A stretch of 64,000 nt of DNA, from positions 13,425,212 to 13,489,211 of the forward strand of contig CP034983.1 of assembly GCA_004026145.2 (NCBI GenBank). The letters are read 5' to 3'. A program made the position numbers and the translations under genes. This DNA comes from Takifugu bimaculatus. Its lineage: Eukaryota; Chordata; Actinopteri; Tetraodontiformes; Tetraodontidae. Below the pieces are notes generated by a model. The model was not told where the DNA came from, made no database searches, and saw only the letters and a program-made list of their open reading frames with translations. Positions 37,975 through 50,700 of the stretch are shown here, piece by piece. How positions within the stretch are numbered: the stretch's first letter is position 1; the number at the start of each line of letters is the position of its first letter.

Positions 37975-38110
37975 ATCAACAGCGTTGGAGTCGTTACTAG
38001 GAGACGGCAGGTCCCGCCTCCTCCGCGCGCGGCGTCGCGTCACACAACGTGATTGGCCCACACGAGACCACTTCTACCAGCTAATTGGCTACTTATTCCC
38101 GTATAAAACC
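37975..38110 (-). promoter_or_regulatory. RNF32 promoter region
   Basis: GC-rich, CpG-containing sequence lies immediately upstream of the start codon, including a CG-rich block at 38017-38038. On the gene strand it has an inverted CCAAT box (GATTGGCC at 38050-38057) and an X-box-like GTTACTAGGAGAC (37993-38005) about 20 bp from the ATG. A TATA-like TATAAAA at 38102-38108 reads on the + strand, so it is not in position for this gene. Confidence 0.6.
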
Positions 38111-38384
38111 GTCAATGTACGGCGTTCGGCGTGTTATCGAAATAATGAGTTAATACGTGAAATAAGATGGCCTCTTGAGGTTTGCTAGAGGGGGAAAATG
38201 TTCTTATTATTGCTGTTTTATTTATTTCTAGTGTGCCTTTTAATGTAACTTATTTTACACATTATTCTGAGATAGCATGATGCCAAAGCATAAGAGAATA
38301 TGCAATGTATGCTTGACTCATAAAACTGTTTCTACTAGTTTGACTGAAGGCTCGAAAAACATGTTTCTAGTCTCGTCTTTTTGC

Positions 38385-38651
38385 CCACTTTATCCCTTTT
38401 GGGGTCATAGGGAGGGTGCACCTATGGGCGAAGGTAGGTTACGACCCTGGATGGGTCGCCAGTTCATCGCAGGGCCCCATGTGATCATTTGTGGGTTTGG
38501 TGCCTTGCAGATGGGTACCTTGGCAGTGCGCTGAAGGTGTTCTGGCGCCTTCCCGTACAACCAAAACACCTTCCAAGTTTTGTCTGCACCTGGGCTTCAA
38601 CCTTCCACATCTCTCGGCCCAGTCCCCCCTCAGAATGAGCTACCACCGCTC
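38385..38651 (-). mobile_element. tRNA-derived SINE of teleost type, decayed
   Basis: Read on the - strand, the element starts at 38651 with a tRNA-like head. Its A-box-like GTGGTAGCTCATTCTG is followed by a B-box-like GGTTGAAGCCC. The body contains the widespread fish repeat signature around GGATGGGTCGCCAGTTCATC and CCTTGGCAGTGCGCTGAAGG. It ends near 38385 in the TATCCCTTTTGGGGTCATAG part. Such elements have a LINE-derived tail. The family is recognised from general knowledge of fish repeats; I do not name the subfamily. Confidence 0.75.
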
Positions 38652-38655
38652 AAAC

Positions 38656-40130
38656 CTATTATAAATATTATTACATTAACATAAATTCTATATTCATCAG
38701 ATTAATTTTGCCATTTTATGTAGGTTGTTGGCAAATAAGAGTATGCAGCATTAAAAGTTGAGTATTGTGATCAATATTACTGCATTACTATGGATTTCTG
38801 ATATGTACATATTACAGGGCCTTTTACTGTAGCAAATGGAGATGTCTCTCTGCCCTCTCTTCATCCTTTAATTGCTGAGAGTTTAAAATCTGAAAATTCC
38901 TGGCAACATTCCTTCTGAGACAAGCAATTTCCCTTTTTTTTAAAAATTTCAACTATATGTCTCATTCCAACTAATGATTATTTTATTGTCAGGGAGTTGT
39001 CAGTGAATAGTTGGAACCTGACCAAAGGAGGTAAGTCTGTGGGTCTGAGTGACTCACTGAGCTGTCGTCAGAGTAGGCCCTGAACAAAGCTAAGCTGTTC
39101 ATACCTGTGCTGTGAGCTAAGGGATCCCTCCCAGGTCACCCTTGCATGGCAAACCATACACACAAACAGTCCAAACAACCTCTTTTTTATGGGCCCGATG
39201 AAAAGTTTCCTTTATTTCTAACACACGGCTCGCGGTTGTGTGACTTTTTAAAATGCTTTGCTGCCTTGATTGACTTTGATGTATTCAGTCAGAACCGGCC
39301 ACAACAGATGGCCGAGGAGAGGAGGGCTAACGGCGAGACCTGTCAATCCGGAGAGTCCTCTAAGAAAACAAAGTGAAGACCCGGCTCTGGGAGAGGAGGA
39401 AACCCCTGAGCTCCTCAAGAGGTTGCGGCATTCTTGAGATTAGGGCAAGAAAAACGCAGACCACTGCTGTTAATGCTCCAGACAAAGGCGTGGAACAATT
39501 TATTAGTTAAGAATTCAAGCTCAGGCCTCAATCAAAGGCCTGTCGTCCACAATGGCAGACTTGGAGCTTTGGTTTGTTTTTTTAAAGTAAATAATCACGC
39601 TTAAAAGATACGGCAAAGATGGGGCTCAAGTCCCCCATAAAGCCCACATTCTCAACTGTCATCAGAATGGATTTCAGCGTGCGCTTTTATTTTCAACAAG
39701 TGCATTGTTTGCCTTTTTCTTTATGAATACCGTTTTAAAGAGCTTTTTATTTAACTTTCTTCCCCCTGAACCTCTTTACCTGATCTGTGGTATTTTCTGA
39801 AAAGACAGCTCACCTTGACATGCAAAGAGCCGATGACTTAAGCGAAGATGGGAAGAAAAAAAAAAAAACTTGCGCGTATTCTGTCAGTTCTTCAGTGCCT
39901 GCACGTGCAACCACGGTACGCTAGCGCTGCTATCATCGGAGTCATCCGTTGAAAATATGACATGAATCAAGAACGACGACCATCAACAGCTGAGGAAACA
40001 AAGCAGGTAGTTGTGAGTAAATCTGCATCACTTTTTTTTATGGTATTCAGTGGGCTCGTGCTCATAAAGCAGGTCAGGGTCTATATATCAAAAGCTGCAA
40101 TACATCACATTGTTGTCTTATAAGTAATTG
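38656..40130. other. SHH-side gene desert, part 1
   Basis: AT-rich unique sequence without a protein-like frame. A TCF/LEF-type ATCAAAGG lies at about 39531. An A-run occurs at 39857-39868. No repeats were recognised. Confidence 0.55.
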
Positions 40131-40690
40131 CTGTGAGATATAGACGAGAGAGGGCAGCCCATAATGGTTAATTAACAATTATACCCGCCAGTGAGATGAC
40201 CCCGAGACCAATCACGTTGATCGGAGACGGTGGAGGAGGACAGAAATCTAATTATTTTATGGCTTGACCCATAATGCTTCTTTAACATGACTTTAATCAC
40301 TCCATGGTGGATTGGAGTCCCCCCCTCGGTGGGCAGGGAGTGAACCAGTCCGCCGGAGATAACGGCGAGGCTTCACTTTTCACCGTTATCTCCCTGCATC
40401 GTTGCTGAGTAAGTAAGCTATAAAAGAACACAGCCATCATTACAGTGGAACTCCTAATGATTAGACATGTCCTTTGTAAATGAAATACAAATCACCTCAG
40501 GCTTTTGGGTTTACTTCATTTACTAAGTGCTACATTACCTCATACTTTGGACCTAACAATAGATTTCCCATAAATCTCCTGGTAGTTGAAATGATGAAGG
40601 GACTCACATATCAAGAAATGTGCCAGTGCTTATTAGCCCTTGAGAAGTTATTGATCGAGCATTTTGATTAATGTTCAGCGGGGGCTACAG
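40131..40690. promoter_or_regulatory. Candidate conserved non-coding element
   Basis: A repeat-free block contains a palindrome GTTAATTAAC (40167-40176, HNF1/homeodomain-like), a CCAAT site (40210), the paired GATA inverted repeat (40355-40393) and several TAAT cores. The clustering suggests an enhancer. No alignment supports it. Confidence 0.35.
40355..40393. promoter_or_regulatory. Perfect 11-bp inverted repeat carrying two GATA sites
   Basis: GGAGATAACGG (40355-40365) and its exact reverse complement CCGTTATCTCC (40383-40393) flank a 17-bp spacer. Each arm contains a WGATAR GATA-factor site, one on each strand. Confidence 0.55.
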
Positions 40691-41609
40691 TGGCATTCGG
40701 CGGCTCACGGAGGACCCGGCATCCAGCCGGCCAGAACCTTTCAATTCACTCCAGTTTGTGCTGACTGCCAGTCTGAGCGTTGGCAAGGTGACTGCCACTG
40801 CAGAGCCCCGATGCTAAGAATAATGGGATCTCACCCTCTATTTCTCAATTCTTCTCCATTATGCAGACATAAACATATTTATGGCAGCTATGGCCGTTTA
40901 CTTATTGGATATACTGTGGTGTATAGGTCAGAGCTCGCAAAGGAAAATTGTAAGATAATTATCAATATTATTCAGAGAACACAGGGCACAAAAACTCAGA
41001 GTAAATTAATCTTTTGAAACACCTTTTCACCCAGGAAAGTAATTTGTATTACCCGACATCCCTTTGGCTACGTCGGTCGACAAAAAGCTTTAAATTACAC
41101 AAAAAGAAGCAGGGAGTCCCTGATATATGGACCTCTTTGTACTACAGGTTCCTGATTCTAATTGTGTTGTCATGTTAACTAAATTATGAAGACCAAAGCA
41201 ATGATTTAATTTCCTCCCGCGCTGACTATATCAATAGCTTAGCCACTGAAACAGCAACAAGTATGCAGCATTTCTGGACTGGGGAGCGCCAACAGACCGA
41301 ATAAAGTGGTTGCACCAGGCTACAGGACATGGATTAGATCCTGAAAACAACAATCAGGATCTTTTAGTCTGAGTAGATGTTTGAGTGTTTTTGTTCACTT
41401 TTGATGGTTAGCTTACGTGTGTAGTTTTGTCATGACCTGGTTGCAATTTTTAAGCCTCTCTTCCATTTAGCGAGTCTAAGAGCAGCACTTTGACTCTGTG
41501 AATGCAGTATAATTGCGAGCACCTACTTATTTAAAAAATGGCCGGTGTGCAAAGGACAGGAAACAACAGTGCTTCAGTTTAGGTGACTTTCGGTTGAGCC
41601 GAATGCGGA

Positions 41610-41770
41610 ACAGTGATTGAAATATCCGATGGTAATGTCATTTCAGCGGTGAACCATAAATTCTGCCAGCCATCTTTCTCAATAATGGACAATAATTGAG
41701 CAAAATCCATCACTATAGCCACAAATAGACCACCGTAATAGCCGTAAATTGTGCCCTACAAAGGCAGGAG
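41610..41770. promoter_or_regulatory. Candidate conserved non-coding element
   Basis: Unique sequence is rich in ACAAT/ATTGT SOX-like and TAAT homeodomain-like cores, notably CAATAATGGACAATAATTG near 41680-41700, an imperfect duplicated SOX-type site. No open frame was found. Confidence 0.3.
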
Positions 41771-44615
41771 TGCTGAAAACCCAGCCGCCCCCGCTGTACC
41801 TCAGAGGCATTAAAAGTTCTACACATCCGCTTCATCCTTACATTCTGACTCCATGCTGATTACATACAATGCACTTCCAGGGGACTCAAATCATAGCTTT
41901 GGAGCAGAGTCGCTGCAGAGTGCGGTGGGCTGACGTCTGTCAGGTGCTGGAGGCAGAACGCAACCCTCCAACGTGACAGAAGCCAGATTTATGATTGATC
42001 CCCCTGGACACCTCGTGATTTTTTTATTTTCAAATGCAAAGTTGCAGGGAAATCAACCTCATCAGAGAAGAGTCACTGTACACAGACTTAAATTATATTC
42101 AATTTCTTAAAAGGAGCACCTGAATTAAATAACCAGAACTGCTGAGACTTTCTTTCAAACTCCTCCATAAATCAGCTGGAGCTGATTGAATGAACACAGA
42201 GGGCCTGAAGTTTGTCTGGGTTGTGGGGAATGTGGTGGTGACGCTCACGGATGCCAAGTTCTTTGGGTAATAAGAATAAATATCACAACCACTCTCTAGA
42301 ATTACCACATATTTGGGGACTTTCCATGTCTGCCTAGGACCCCTGTTAGCTCCTCCCCCTAACCTAGGTGGGAGCCAATTAGCACGCGCGGCCGTTTTCC
42401 CTTAAATGTCATAAATCCTTCGATTAGCAACTTTAAAGTTAACTCAGTTTACATAATTATGGCTTCTGGCTTATATTTGGCAAATAAAGGGCTATGCTTG
42501 AATGCTAAACACCATTTTTTTTGTTGCCAGGGGAGTATTAAAGGGTTATGGTTTGTTATGCTGACGATGTTTCTGCAGCATCAACGCTCATCGTTTTTCT
42601 CCTTAAACATCTTCTAAAGATGGGGCCAAAATCTTATTACCTCTAATGTATTATATCTGCAACCCACCGTTGAGACAGAAATGAATAAGAAAAAGAACTT
42701 GGCCAACGAGCAGTCTTTTGGTTTCTCCTTGTAATTGTTGTCTGCGAAGAAAGGCGAAGCACCAACGCCGGTTTAGCCGCAGGTCTGAGTCGCAGACGTT
42801 TTGGTTTCTACTATCTGTCTCTTATCTTGGTCTCCTCCTCCAATTGTCTGAAGAATGTTTATTTATGAGTCTCGCCTTGACAGGCACCAGCGAATACTTC
42901 CAATCTGATATCAGAACCCATCCCTGGAATAACTAAGCGCTTACCGAATCTCATTAGTAGCTTTTTGTTTGCCGACATTAGCGAGAGGACAGTGACTGAA
43001 AAGCTTCCGATGAGATGTTTGATTGTCACCTCCTAATTTCCCGTCAGGTAATACACTTGATGGACTGGAATCAGCCTGGAACCGCTTTGAGAACGCAAAT
43101 AAAGGAAATCTGAACATCTAAAAAGAATACCCTCATTTTAAATTAAAGTGCACCCCTCCAGGCGGCGTGGGTCCAGACACAGTTCCCCCTGCCCGTGCTC
43201 GTCACCTTAAGTGCAGGCAAAGTATCCACTCACCTGCATGCGAGGGGACACGACAGCGGCATCCAGGGGGAGACGTAACACGTTACTGGCTGTTTGCCTG
43301 CTTGGCTTCCCCTGCCAACATAAACGGGTGAGGTTTCCATCTTTTCACACCTTTGTCCGCCACAGACAGGGAGTCACATGGAACAGAACCAGGAAGTAGG
43401 CACTGTTTGGCCTTGTTAAAGCAAAAGCTCTTTTAATAAGCTGCAGTAAGCGTGCGATGGAGACACTGGCATTAACGTTCATGAAACATTTCTTGAAAAT
43501 TGAGGATCTTTGAGCTGAAATGGAAGATCAAGGCCGGCGTTGTTTACATTCCTGCGTGTGCTTCCACTCAACATATCTCATCTGACACCGCCGATCAATT
43601 TTAGGGGAGATGAAGTGGCGAAGAACGCCCGAAATTCAAATATTTCTCTGATCTATATTCCAATTCGCTTGACCTTTCGATAGGGTCAATAGCTTTGCGT
43701 CAGCCGCAACCAGACGGCTGTGTTTACCGACCCCAACATCTGTCACATACCCGAGGTGGAAAAACACGCCGCCGCAGCTGCATGCTGGGAACTCGAGGTG
43801 TCATGTAAGCGGCGCGAAACCCGGCCTTCAGACAACCGACAACCTTTGAACTGTCACTCCTCAGAAACGGCGAGGCTGAACAGACGTGTCGGGCTGGCGT
43901 GACAAACAAGCGCGCGTATGTTTTGGTTGTTTCAAACCGGCAACCGAAGCCAGATTCTTTATTAAGAGGTGCCCCGACCAGATTTCCACAAAGCCACGTT
44001 CTGTACATGCACACACACGCGCAGTCTCACACACGCACACACACACTCACCACTTACCCACTCGACGGGGACATCAAACGAAATGGGGAGATAAAAAAAA
44101 AAGCAATTGCAGACACATCAAGCCCTCTGTGGCCTTTAAAGCTTAATTATACCTGTTGGGGTGATGAGAGACACCTCACACAACCTAGTGATTAATAAAC
44201 AAACGCCGCATCCCATAAAGCATCTGACAAGTCCCTGCTCATCTCCCATCACATACGCAGCCCGGGCTCACGTGGAGGGGATATCAAAGTCAGCCAAAGG
44301 GGTACTGTACATTAGCCCTGGTCTCAGCCAAGGTCAACCCCCCCACGCACACCCAGTCTTCATCTCCTCCACCTGTCTGTCTGTCGGTCTGTGGGCTGAT
44401 GAGAGCATCACCCAGACACGAGCGCCACAGCGCCGCTCTCATGCTCCGCTTTCATCTTTCGTTGCCAGGCCCAGATCACTCGACTGCGTCTTTGTACCCG
44501 CCGACGCGGCGAGTTTGCCGGAGGTTTTGTAAACACGCGCACCTTTTGTGAAAGACGGCGTGAATGAGATGAAGTTACTGACTGTCGGAGCTGCGCGGCT
44601 GCTGCCGAGGGGAAA
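41771..44615. other. SHH-side gene desert, part 2
   Basis: Unique sequence with no gene recognised. A CA-rich stretch at 44010-44050 and a G run at 44616-44628 close the block. A POU-like ATGCAAAG lies near 42035. Confidence 0.5.
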
Positions 44616-44628
44616 GGGGGGGGGGGGG
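44616..44628. repeat. Poly-G run
   Basis: Thirteen consecutive G. Confidence 0.95.
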
Positions 44629-44737
44629 TCCGAATATTAGATAACCCTGTTTTGACAGGAAAATGAGTCCAGGGAGATTTAAAGTTGCAGTGTGCACTTG
44701 AAAAGAGGTTTTTAAACTCAGAACTGTGAGCAACATG

Positions 44738-44835
44738 ATGTTGAACTACAGAGCGGAGGTGGTGAGCACCGGCACAAGAGGGTTCTGGGTTCGACTCTCT
44801 TCCAGCCTCTTGAGCAGTGAGCAGTTTGGATGACA
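44738..44835 (+). mobile_element. tRNA-derived SINE fragment
   Basis: An A-box-like GGTGGTGAGCACC is followed by GGTTCTGGGTTCGACTCT, whose core GGTTCGACTC (44788-44797) is an RNA polymerase III B box. This arrangement is the head of common teleost SINEs; a stretch between the boxes is deleted. No clear tail remains. Confidence 0.5.
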
Positions 44836-47522
44836 ATTAACTTCATGAACATTATTAAATAACTTCCTGATATCCTCGGCCCAATGGTTAAACTGCGTGA
44901 ACTCGTCTCCGAGTACACTGAACTTGCAGCTAATCGCAGACAGAATGAGGCCATTAGTCCCAACTGTTTGTTGTTTTGTCAGACTTTTGGTATTTCTTAA
45001 GCCCCTCACCAGTCCTATAAGCTGCTTTAGCCAAACAAATGTGATTTAGCCTAATCATTTCCCTCACACAAGTTGGTATTGTTAGGGCTGTTTTTTCATT
45101 CCTGTGCATCGGGGACTAAAGCTTCTACCCAGATGCACCTACCAAAGTTTCACCTAAATGGCCAAAAATGACTTCAATTGCCAATATGTCAAGTAGCACC
45201 GGTGTCCAGCTCATCAGGAATAAACCGACATTTTTAGTGGAGAAACTGTAAGAAACCATCTGGGAACCTTCTGAGCAAGTAAGCAGCTAGCATAATCCCC
45301 CTGATATGTGCGCAGTCCTGGGAAAAAGCTTTGTGTTAATGGTTGCCACCCATTTGAAGCATTATATGAGCATTAATAAGGACATAAGTCATTTAGCTGA
45401 CACGTCTTTAATGGCTACCAAGCCGTTCCTTGTTGATTTTATTGTGACACGGGGCCCTGTCTTACTATTTACATAATCATCTTCCTCTCTGTGCATCAAA
45501 AGCAGTGATTGGCTGGGTGACGTGATTACACACTGCAAAAATACCACAGGTGTCACATGACAGCTACTGTCATAACTCCGGTCTATTAGGGGAACCCGTG
45601 TCTTGTAATGCTGCAGACTGGTGAAAGACTCGGTCCAAATGAAAGGGCTGACTGAGACGCAGGAATAAACGATCATCGATTTAGCTAATGATGAGTTCTC
45701 CGAGCGCAACAATAGTAATTTTGTCATAAAGCTGTCAGCAGTTAATCAGTCTGTTTTAAAGGTTTTCCTCCTTCAATGAGAAGATTTATTAAATGTTCAT
45801 AAAGGCTTGTCCGGACGTGTTCACCCACTGTCAACACAAAACAGGTATATGTTTCGCAGGGACATTGATGTACCAGTTTGTGACATCGTTGCTGTGCAGA
45901 AAACTACAGTAAGGTGACATAATCGCGGCCGTTTTCATCTGACAACCTCACGTTAATAGGACTATTTCTGTCTGGCACTCTCAAGGAGGATTACTTTACC
46001 TAAAGAACTAAGATGGTGCCCTTTTTATATTATAAATTCAATGCAGATGCTTTCTTTCAATCTCCTGTGTGAACAGAATCTTGTTTCTCACACATCCATC
46101 ACCCAAACGTGTCATTACAGGAGGTAAACATGATTTTAAAAAGCCCCCTTGAAGAGTAGATTTGAATTTTAACTAATATTTATAATGATGTATGAAAATT
46201 ATTGTTTTTGCTCTTGGCATTTTCCTCCCCGCTGCTCCTAAGCTTTGAAGCCAAATATTAAAGTGTTTAATGTGGTCACGAGCTGTTCATATATCGCCTT
46301 CCGACTGTACTCTGCTCCTCTTAAATACATAGTCAGGGCTGTAATTTTTACAAGTTAAGGCAAAATGCTCTCTAAATACAGTATCGTCCTTTCAGAAGGC
46401 TGGGATAACCGTCTCAATTGGTCTATGTCACCATTTGAAATTCTGTCAGCATTTTTTTTCTCTCATCCACTGGCAAGTTGTTATTAAAGCATAAAATCAT
46501 AGATTTTATGAATGAAACGACTCACTCTCGAGTCAAATGCCATGTATGAAGCACCTTCTCACAGCAGTTTATACCTGGCAGGCCTCCGGGTGAGACTGTG
46601 TCATTTTAAAGGCATGAAATCTCTACCAAAGGATGAGAAGAATTTGGAGTTTCATGACGAGATTTGTGATTGTTTTATGACCAAAAGCAGAGACGTGCAG
46701 GCTTTGTATACCTGAGCCATATTCTATTTTTATCTCTTTGATTCTAAGGGTGTGTCGTCGTTTCTTTGACTATTAATACCTCTGTTTTGACGGGAGGGGT
46801 TAAAAAGGAGCCTTTCAAGCTTTCATCTCCTCAAACTGTCTTTAAATCTGCCGCAAGCCAAAAGCGTTGAATTTCCAAACTGAAGGCCCTCTCTAGTCAA
46901 AGTCCTTTCTCGCCACTTATTAAGGTTTTGTCTTCAGGTCTTGTCGAAGAGCGCGTGATGAATAGGAGGTGGGGGGTAGAACCACCGAAGCTCACCTCTG
47001 CGTCTCCTCCGCCAATATGAGGCGCTGTGGCGTTACGAGAACAGGATAGCTCTTGAGACTCTCGCCTTTCACTCCTGATTTGGTGCGTAAACAGAGCAGG
47101 AGCCGACAGATGGGCCTCAGCAAACCGGTCCCGTTGACCTTTCAACCCCACTGTCCATCACTCCCCGCGTCTCTATAAGAAAATGCGGTGGAATTCCAAG
47201 GAGATTATCATCCTTTATGCCCCTCGGTTTGGCTAACCACCGCCAGCGCCGAACATACAGAACCAGGAAGCGCGTTCCCAGGATCCCTTGCAAACCAGCA
47301 TTGAGAACCGGTTACACAAGAGTCAGAAAAACGCAAACATGGCAAAGCTAACGTATAATAAAGCTCTCCTGGTGTGATTCTAATCTGAAAATATCCCCTC
47401 CACACCGGTCACATCTGAGCTAGAACCACGCCGGTTATCACTGCTACTGCTAATCTGCTCGCCTGGCACGTATGGAAAGCACAGGTAATGAGGGAGACGT
47501 CTGTCTGAGGGAGGGATTCTGA
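44836..47522. other. SHH-side gene desert, part 3
   Basis: AT-rich unique sequence. No repeat, RNA or protein-like frame was recognised. Confidence 0.5.
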
Positions 47523-47702
47523 GTGTGTACAGCGAGACGGCAGAAAGAGGAGACTAGCAATTTGCAAAATTATCACTTTGGATCGCTCGGAGCTACACTT
47601 TTGCTTGTTGGCGTGCTCATCATCAACCTGCTTCTCAGCATTCGCAGCCCAAAGAGTTACCAGGTACTGATGAATGTTTTACTCCTAATATCCATTGTGT
47701 GA
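47523..47702 (+). other. Short hydrophobic open frame, possible unrecognised exon
   Basis: A 59-codon open frame without an early ATG contains the membrane-like run LGATLLLVGVLIINLLLSI. RSPKSYQ follows and ends exactly at a donor-like CAG|GTACTG (47663/47664). I recognise no family. Chance is the simpler explanation. Confidence 0.2.
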
Positions 47703-50700
47703 CTTTTATGTGGCTAATAGCTAGCATGGCTCACTGCGCGTGTGTAAGATATATATAAGCGTTGTCTGGAATTTGACCATAAGAGTTTTTAAGGCCGCAC
47801 TCTCATCAAGATCTCATGATGACTTCACCTGATGGGAATTTTCAACGTCAAACCTGTGCTGCGGACGCAAACGCGTGTTAATTAACAACTGGTTTAGATT
47901 CCTCCACCGCGTGTAGCGTGGTTTAGGCGATCCCGTTCCGACTGATCCGTTCCAAGAGACATTTTTTACATTCCCGCTTGAATTTTAATCTGCTTTGCTT
48001 TTTCCCCCCCTTTTCTCTGAGTGCAAGCGCAGGGACGCCATTCAGAATAAGCCGGTGGGGTAAGCACGGCCGCTCGCTTTCCACGCCAACCGCAAAGAAT
48101 TCAGAGGAACCGACGGAGTCGCAGTGCCGCTTCACGCCTTTGACCATTTCTGCAGAGTTAAAATGTTAGCGCTCGGGCTCAACCCCCGGCCGTCCATATT
48201 TTTCATTCGCCTCCTCGGAGGCAGCGTTCAATGGCGCAGTTTTTGAAGGAACGCACGCTTGCCTCTGCAACAATGCTGATTAACAGAACATTTCCCCTTT
48301 GTGGACGGCCACAAAAAGCGACTCTTAGTGTTTCTGTGGCTGAGTCACCACACAGCTTGGGCCCCCATTCATGTTTTTCCCATGTTGCAATTTACTCACT
48401 GAATTAGGCTCGGAGCAGAAAAAAAGTGTTTCAGTCCCAATTATCATCTGGCAAGGAGAAGAGGCGGTCTGGGGTGGGGGGTGCGATACTTAAGCCTTTT
48501 CACTAGTGCTGCCTTGTTTCCCCTGTTCCTCTCCTTGAGAGAGTAATGTGTTTCCTCACACAAAAGGAGGATCTTCAGAGATATGCCAAGAGTCTGGAGA
48601 GTGTGTTTGCTGGACCTGTGAAGAGACCTCTTTAGGGGGCTTTGGGGACAATGGAGCATGGGCACCGGCCGTGGTTTACTTTGTCCACGCCAAGCATTTC
48701 ACACGCACCCGGGGCAACAGCCGCTCTGAGCAAAGGCACAACATTAGTCTGAGTTATTGAAAAGGCCTTTTTCATCTTTGTCACCCAATCAGTGGGATGA
48801 TTGCTCCGAGGGAGTTATGTTTGACCAACAGGTTTTCTGTTCTTTCTCTCCACATTCCTTAGCTTCAGGATTTGATTTTGTACTCCCATTTTTAAAAAAA
48901 AAAGTTAAATCTGGCAATTATATAGGTGTTATCGTTAGTCTTAAGTGAAGAAAGTATTATTTGACAGACAAGTTGGACTGTCGTTTGTCTCCCACAGAGT
49001 CACATCCAGGTCCCTGTTGGAGTGAGACGGATGAAGGTTCCGCATGTCTGTGGAATCACGAGGGGTTCGAACACGTGTGTCCGTAGCTGTTACAGCTCGC
49101 CATAGAGCAGCGGTGGCACCGCAGCATAGAGTGCACCGTAACGTAGGGGAGTCCGCTTCCAACAGGTGCCAACGTCAGAGTGGGGGCGGGATGACCGCAT
49201 GTCCACGCATGAGTAGGCTAGGGTAGCCTCAGCAACCCGGCTATTTTAAATTAGACCCGTGTTTTGAAGGAGATCGGAATAAACATCCTGATTTCACACC
49301 AAACTCCTGAAGGAGCTGCTAAAGAGCTAAACAAGACGCGTCTTCCATCGTTGCCGGTAAAGATCTGCGTTGTTGTTGCCCCTCCATTCTCAGCTCGCTT
49401 CCTGCGCCCAGTCACATTGTTCATATCTCAACGGCGGGCCTGTTGCTATAGCGATATGCGGAGCTGTTAAGGGCCACCGAGGTCGTTTCTGATTAGGTAA
49501 AGCGCCGTTTAGGAGGCATGTGAACAAACAGAAATGACAAAAAAATGGTGTCTGGAAGACTTTCAGATCACGAAGGAGTGAAATTCTGCGGCTTCTCGAT
49601 AACCTTCACTTTTCTTTGGGTGAAATGAGGAATTTATGACATATTTTACCGATTTTACAAGATTTAACCTCTATCCCTTATCTTAATTGTTTTAATCGTT
49701 TATTATCTTAACCTCATAATTATTATGTTCAGCCGATTGTGATTGATTGACATCAATTATCCGGTGTAAATATGACGATAATACAGCCTTTCAGACAGCA
49801 AACTGGGGCCCCTCCCACCTCCGCATCAATCACTTCTCACAGCCCATAAATACTTTGTCATGAGCGAAGGGCTGATAACGACGGCAGCGCCGCTCTTAAG
49901 AAAACACAGTCACACACACCACCGGCCCGGTTTAGCGTTTCGACCAGAGTGGCGTTAAATATTAATCTCAAACACTTTTAGCTCGCAGGAGCAAATTATG
50001 GAAGGCAGCGTTTAGTTTGGAACCTGTCGCTCTGCACAGAGGCATGCTGGGAGGGAAGGACGATACCTTTTTACCCCCCTCTTTCAAACGGTCCCTATTT
50101 AGATCCCTAAATTGTTGCTATGCTGCGAGACCCTAGGATGAGGTGGACAAATGCGACCGTCCTGTTGACTTTGGTCGGGGTCGACAAAAGCGTCCTGACC
50201 GGCTGCGCTGACACTTGGACTTTGGGTTTAAGAAGACCATTAAGTTCACGAGGTGAAGGAGTGACTGCGGCCGTACCCAAACAAACAACAGCCTAAGCAG
50301 TCACATGGTGCATTTTTTGAGCGAGCATGTGCAGGCAGATCTGTGGTAGTCTTTGTGAAATATCTTGATATAAGCTCTACGTGCCAGACCACATAATTAG
50401 CTTTTGACCTACATTTTTCTCTAAGCTTTTCTGTGCATGAGCGACAGGTCAGTTTCATTGGGAGTGTGACTCAAGTCCTGAAGGAAATTCTTACTCTGTG
50501 ATTGGACTGAAGGAGACCGCACATCACCGAGGGGTGCATCACCGTGTTTGCCAAGCAGAGTTACCTGACAGGGAGCAGCCGTTTATGGAAGCGTTGCCTA
50601 AAAATGAACCGAGAGGAGGTTTGACTCATCAGAAGTGTCGACATTCAAAGATCTGAGGACGAGACGTGTGCGTAGACAAGTTCATGCGTGGGTTCCGTGG

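Noticed and set aside
43724..44532. Multiple overlapping frames around the CA-rich stretch at 44010-44050
   Set aside because: His/Thr-rich translations are produced by the CA repeat and GC-rich flanks; no family signature.
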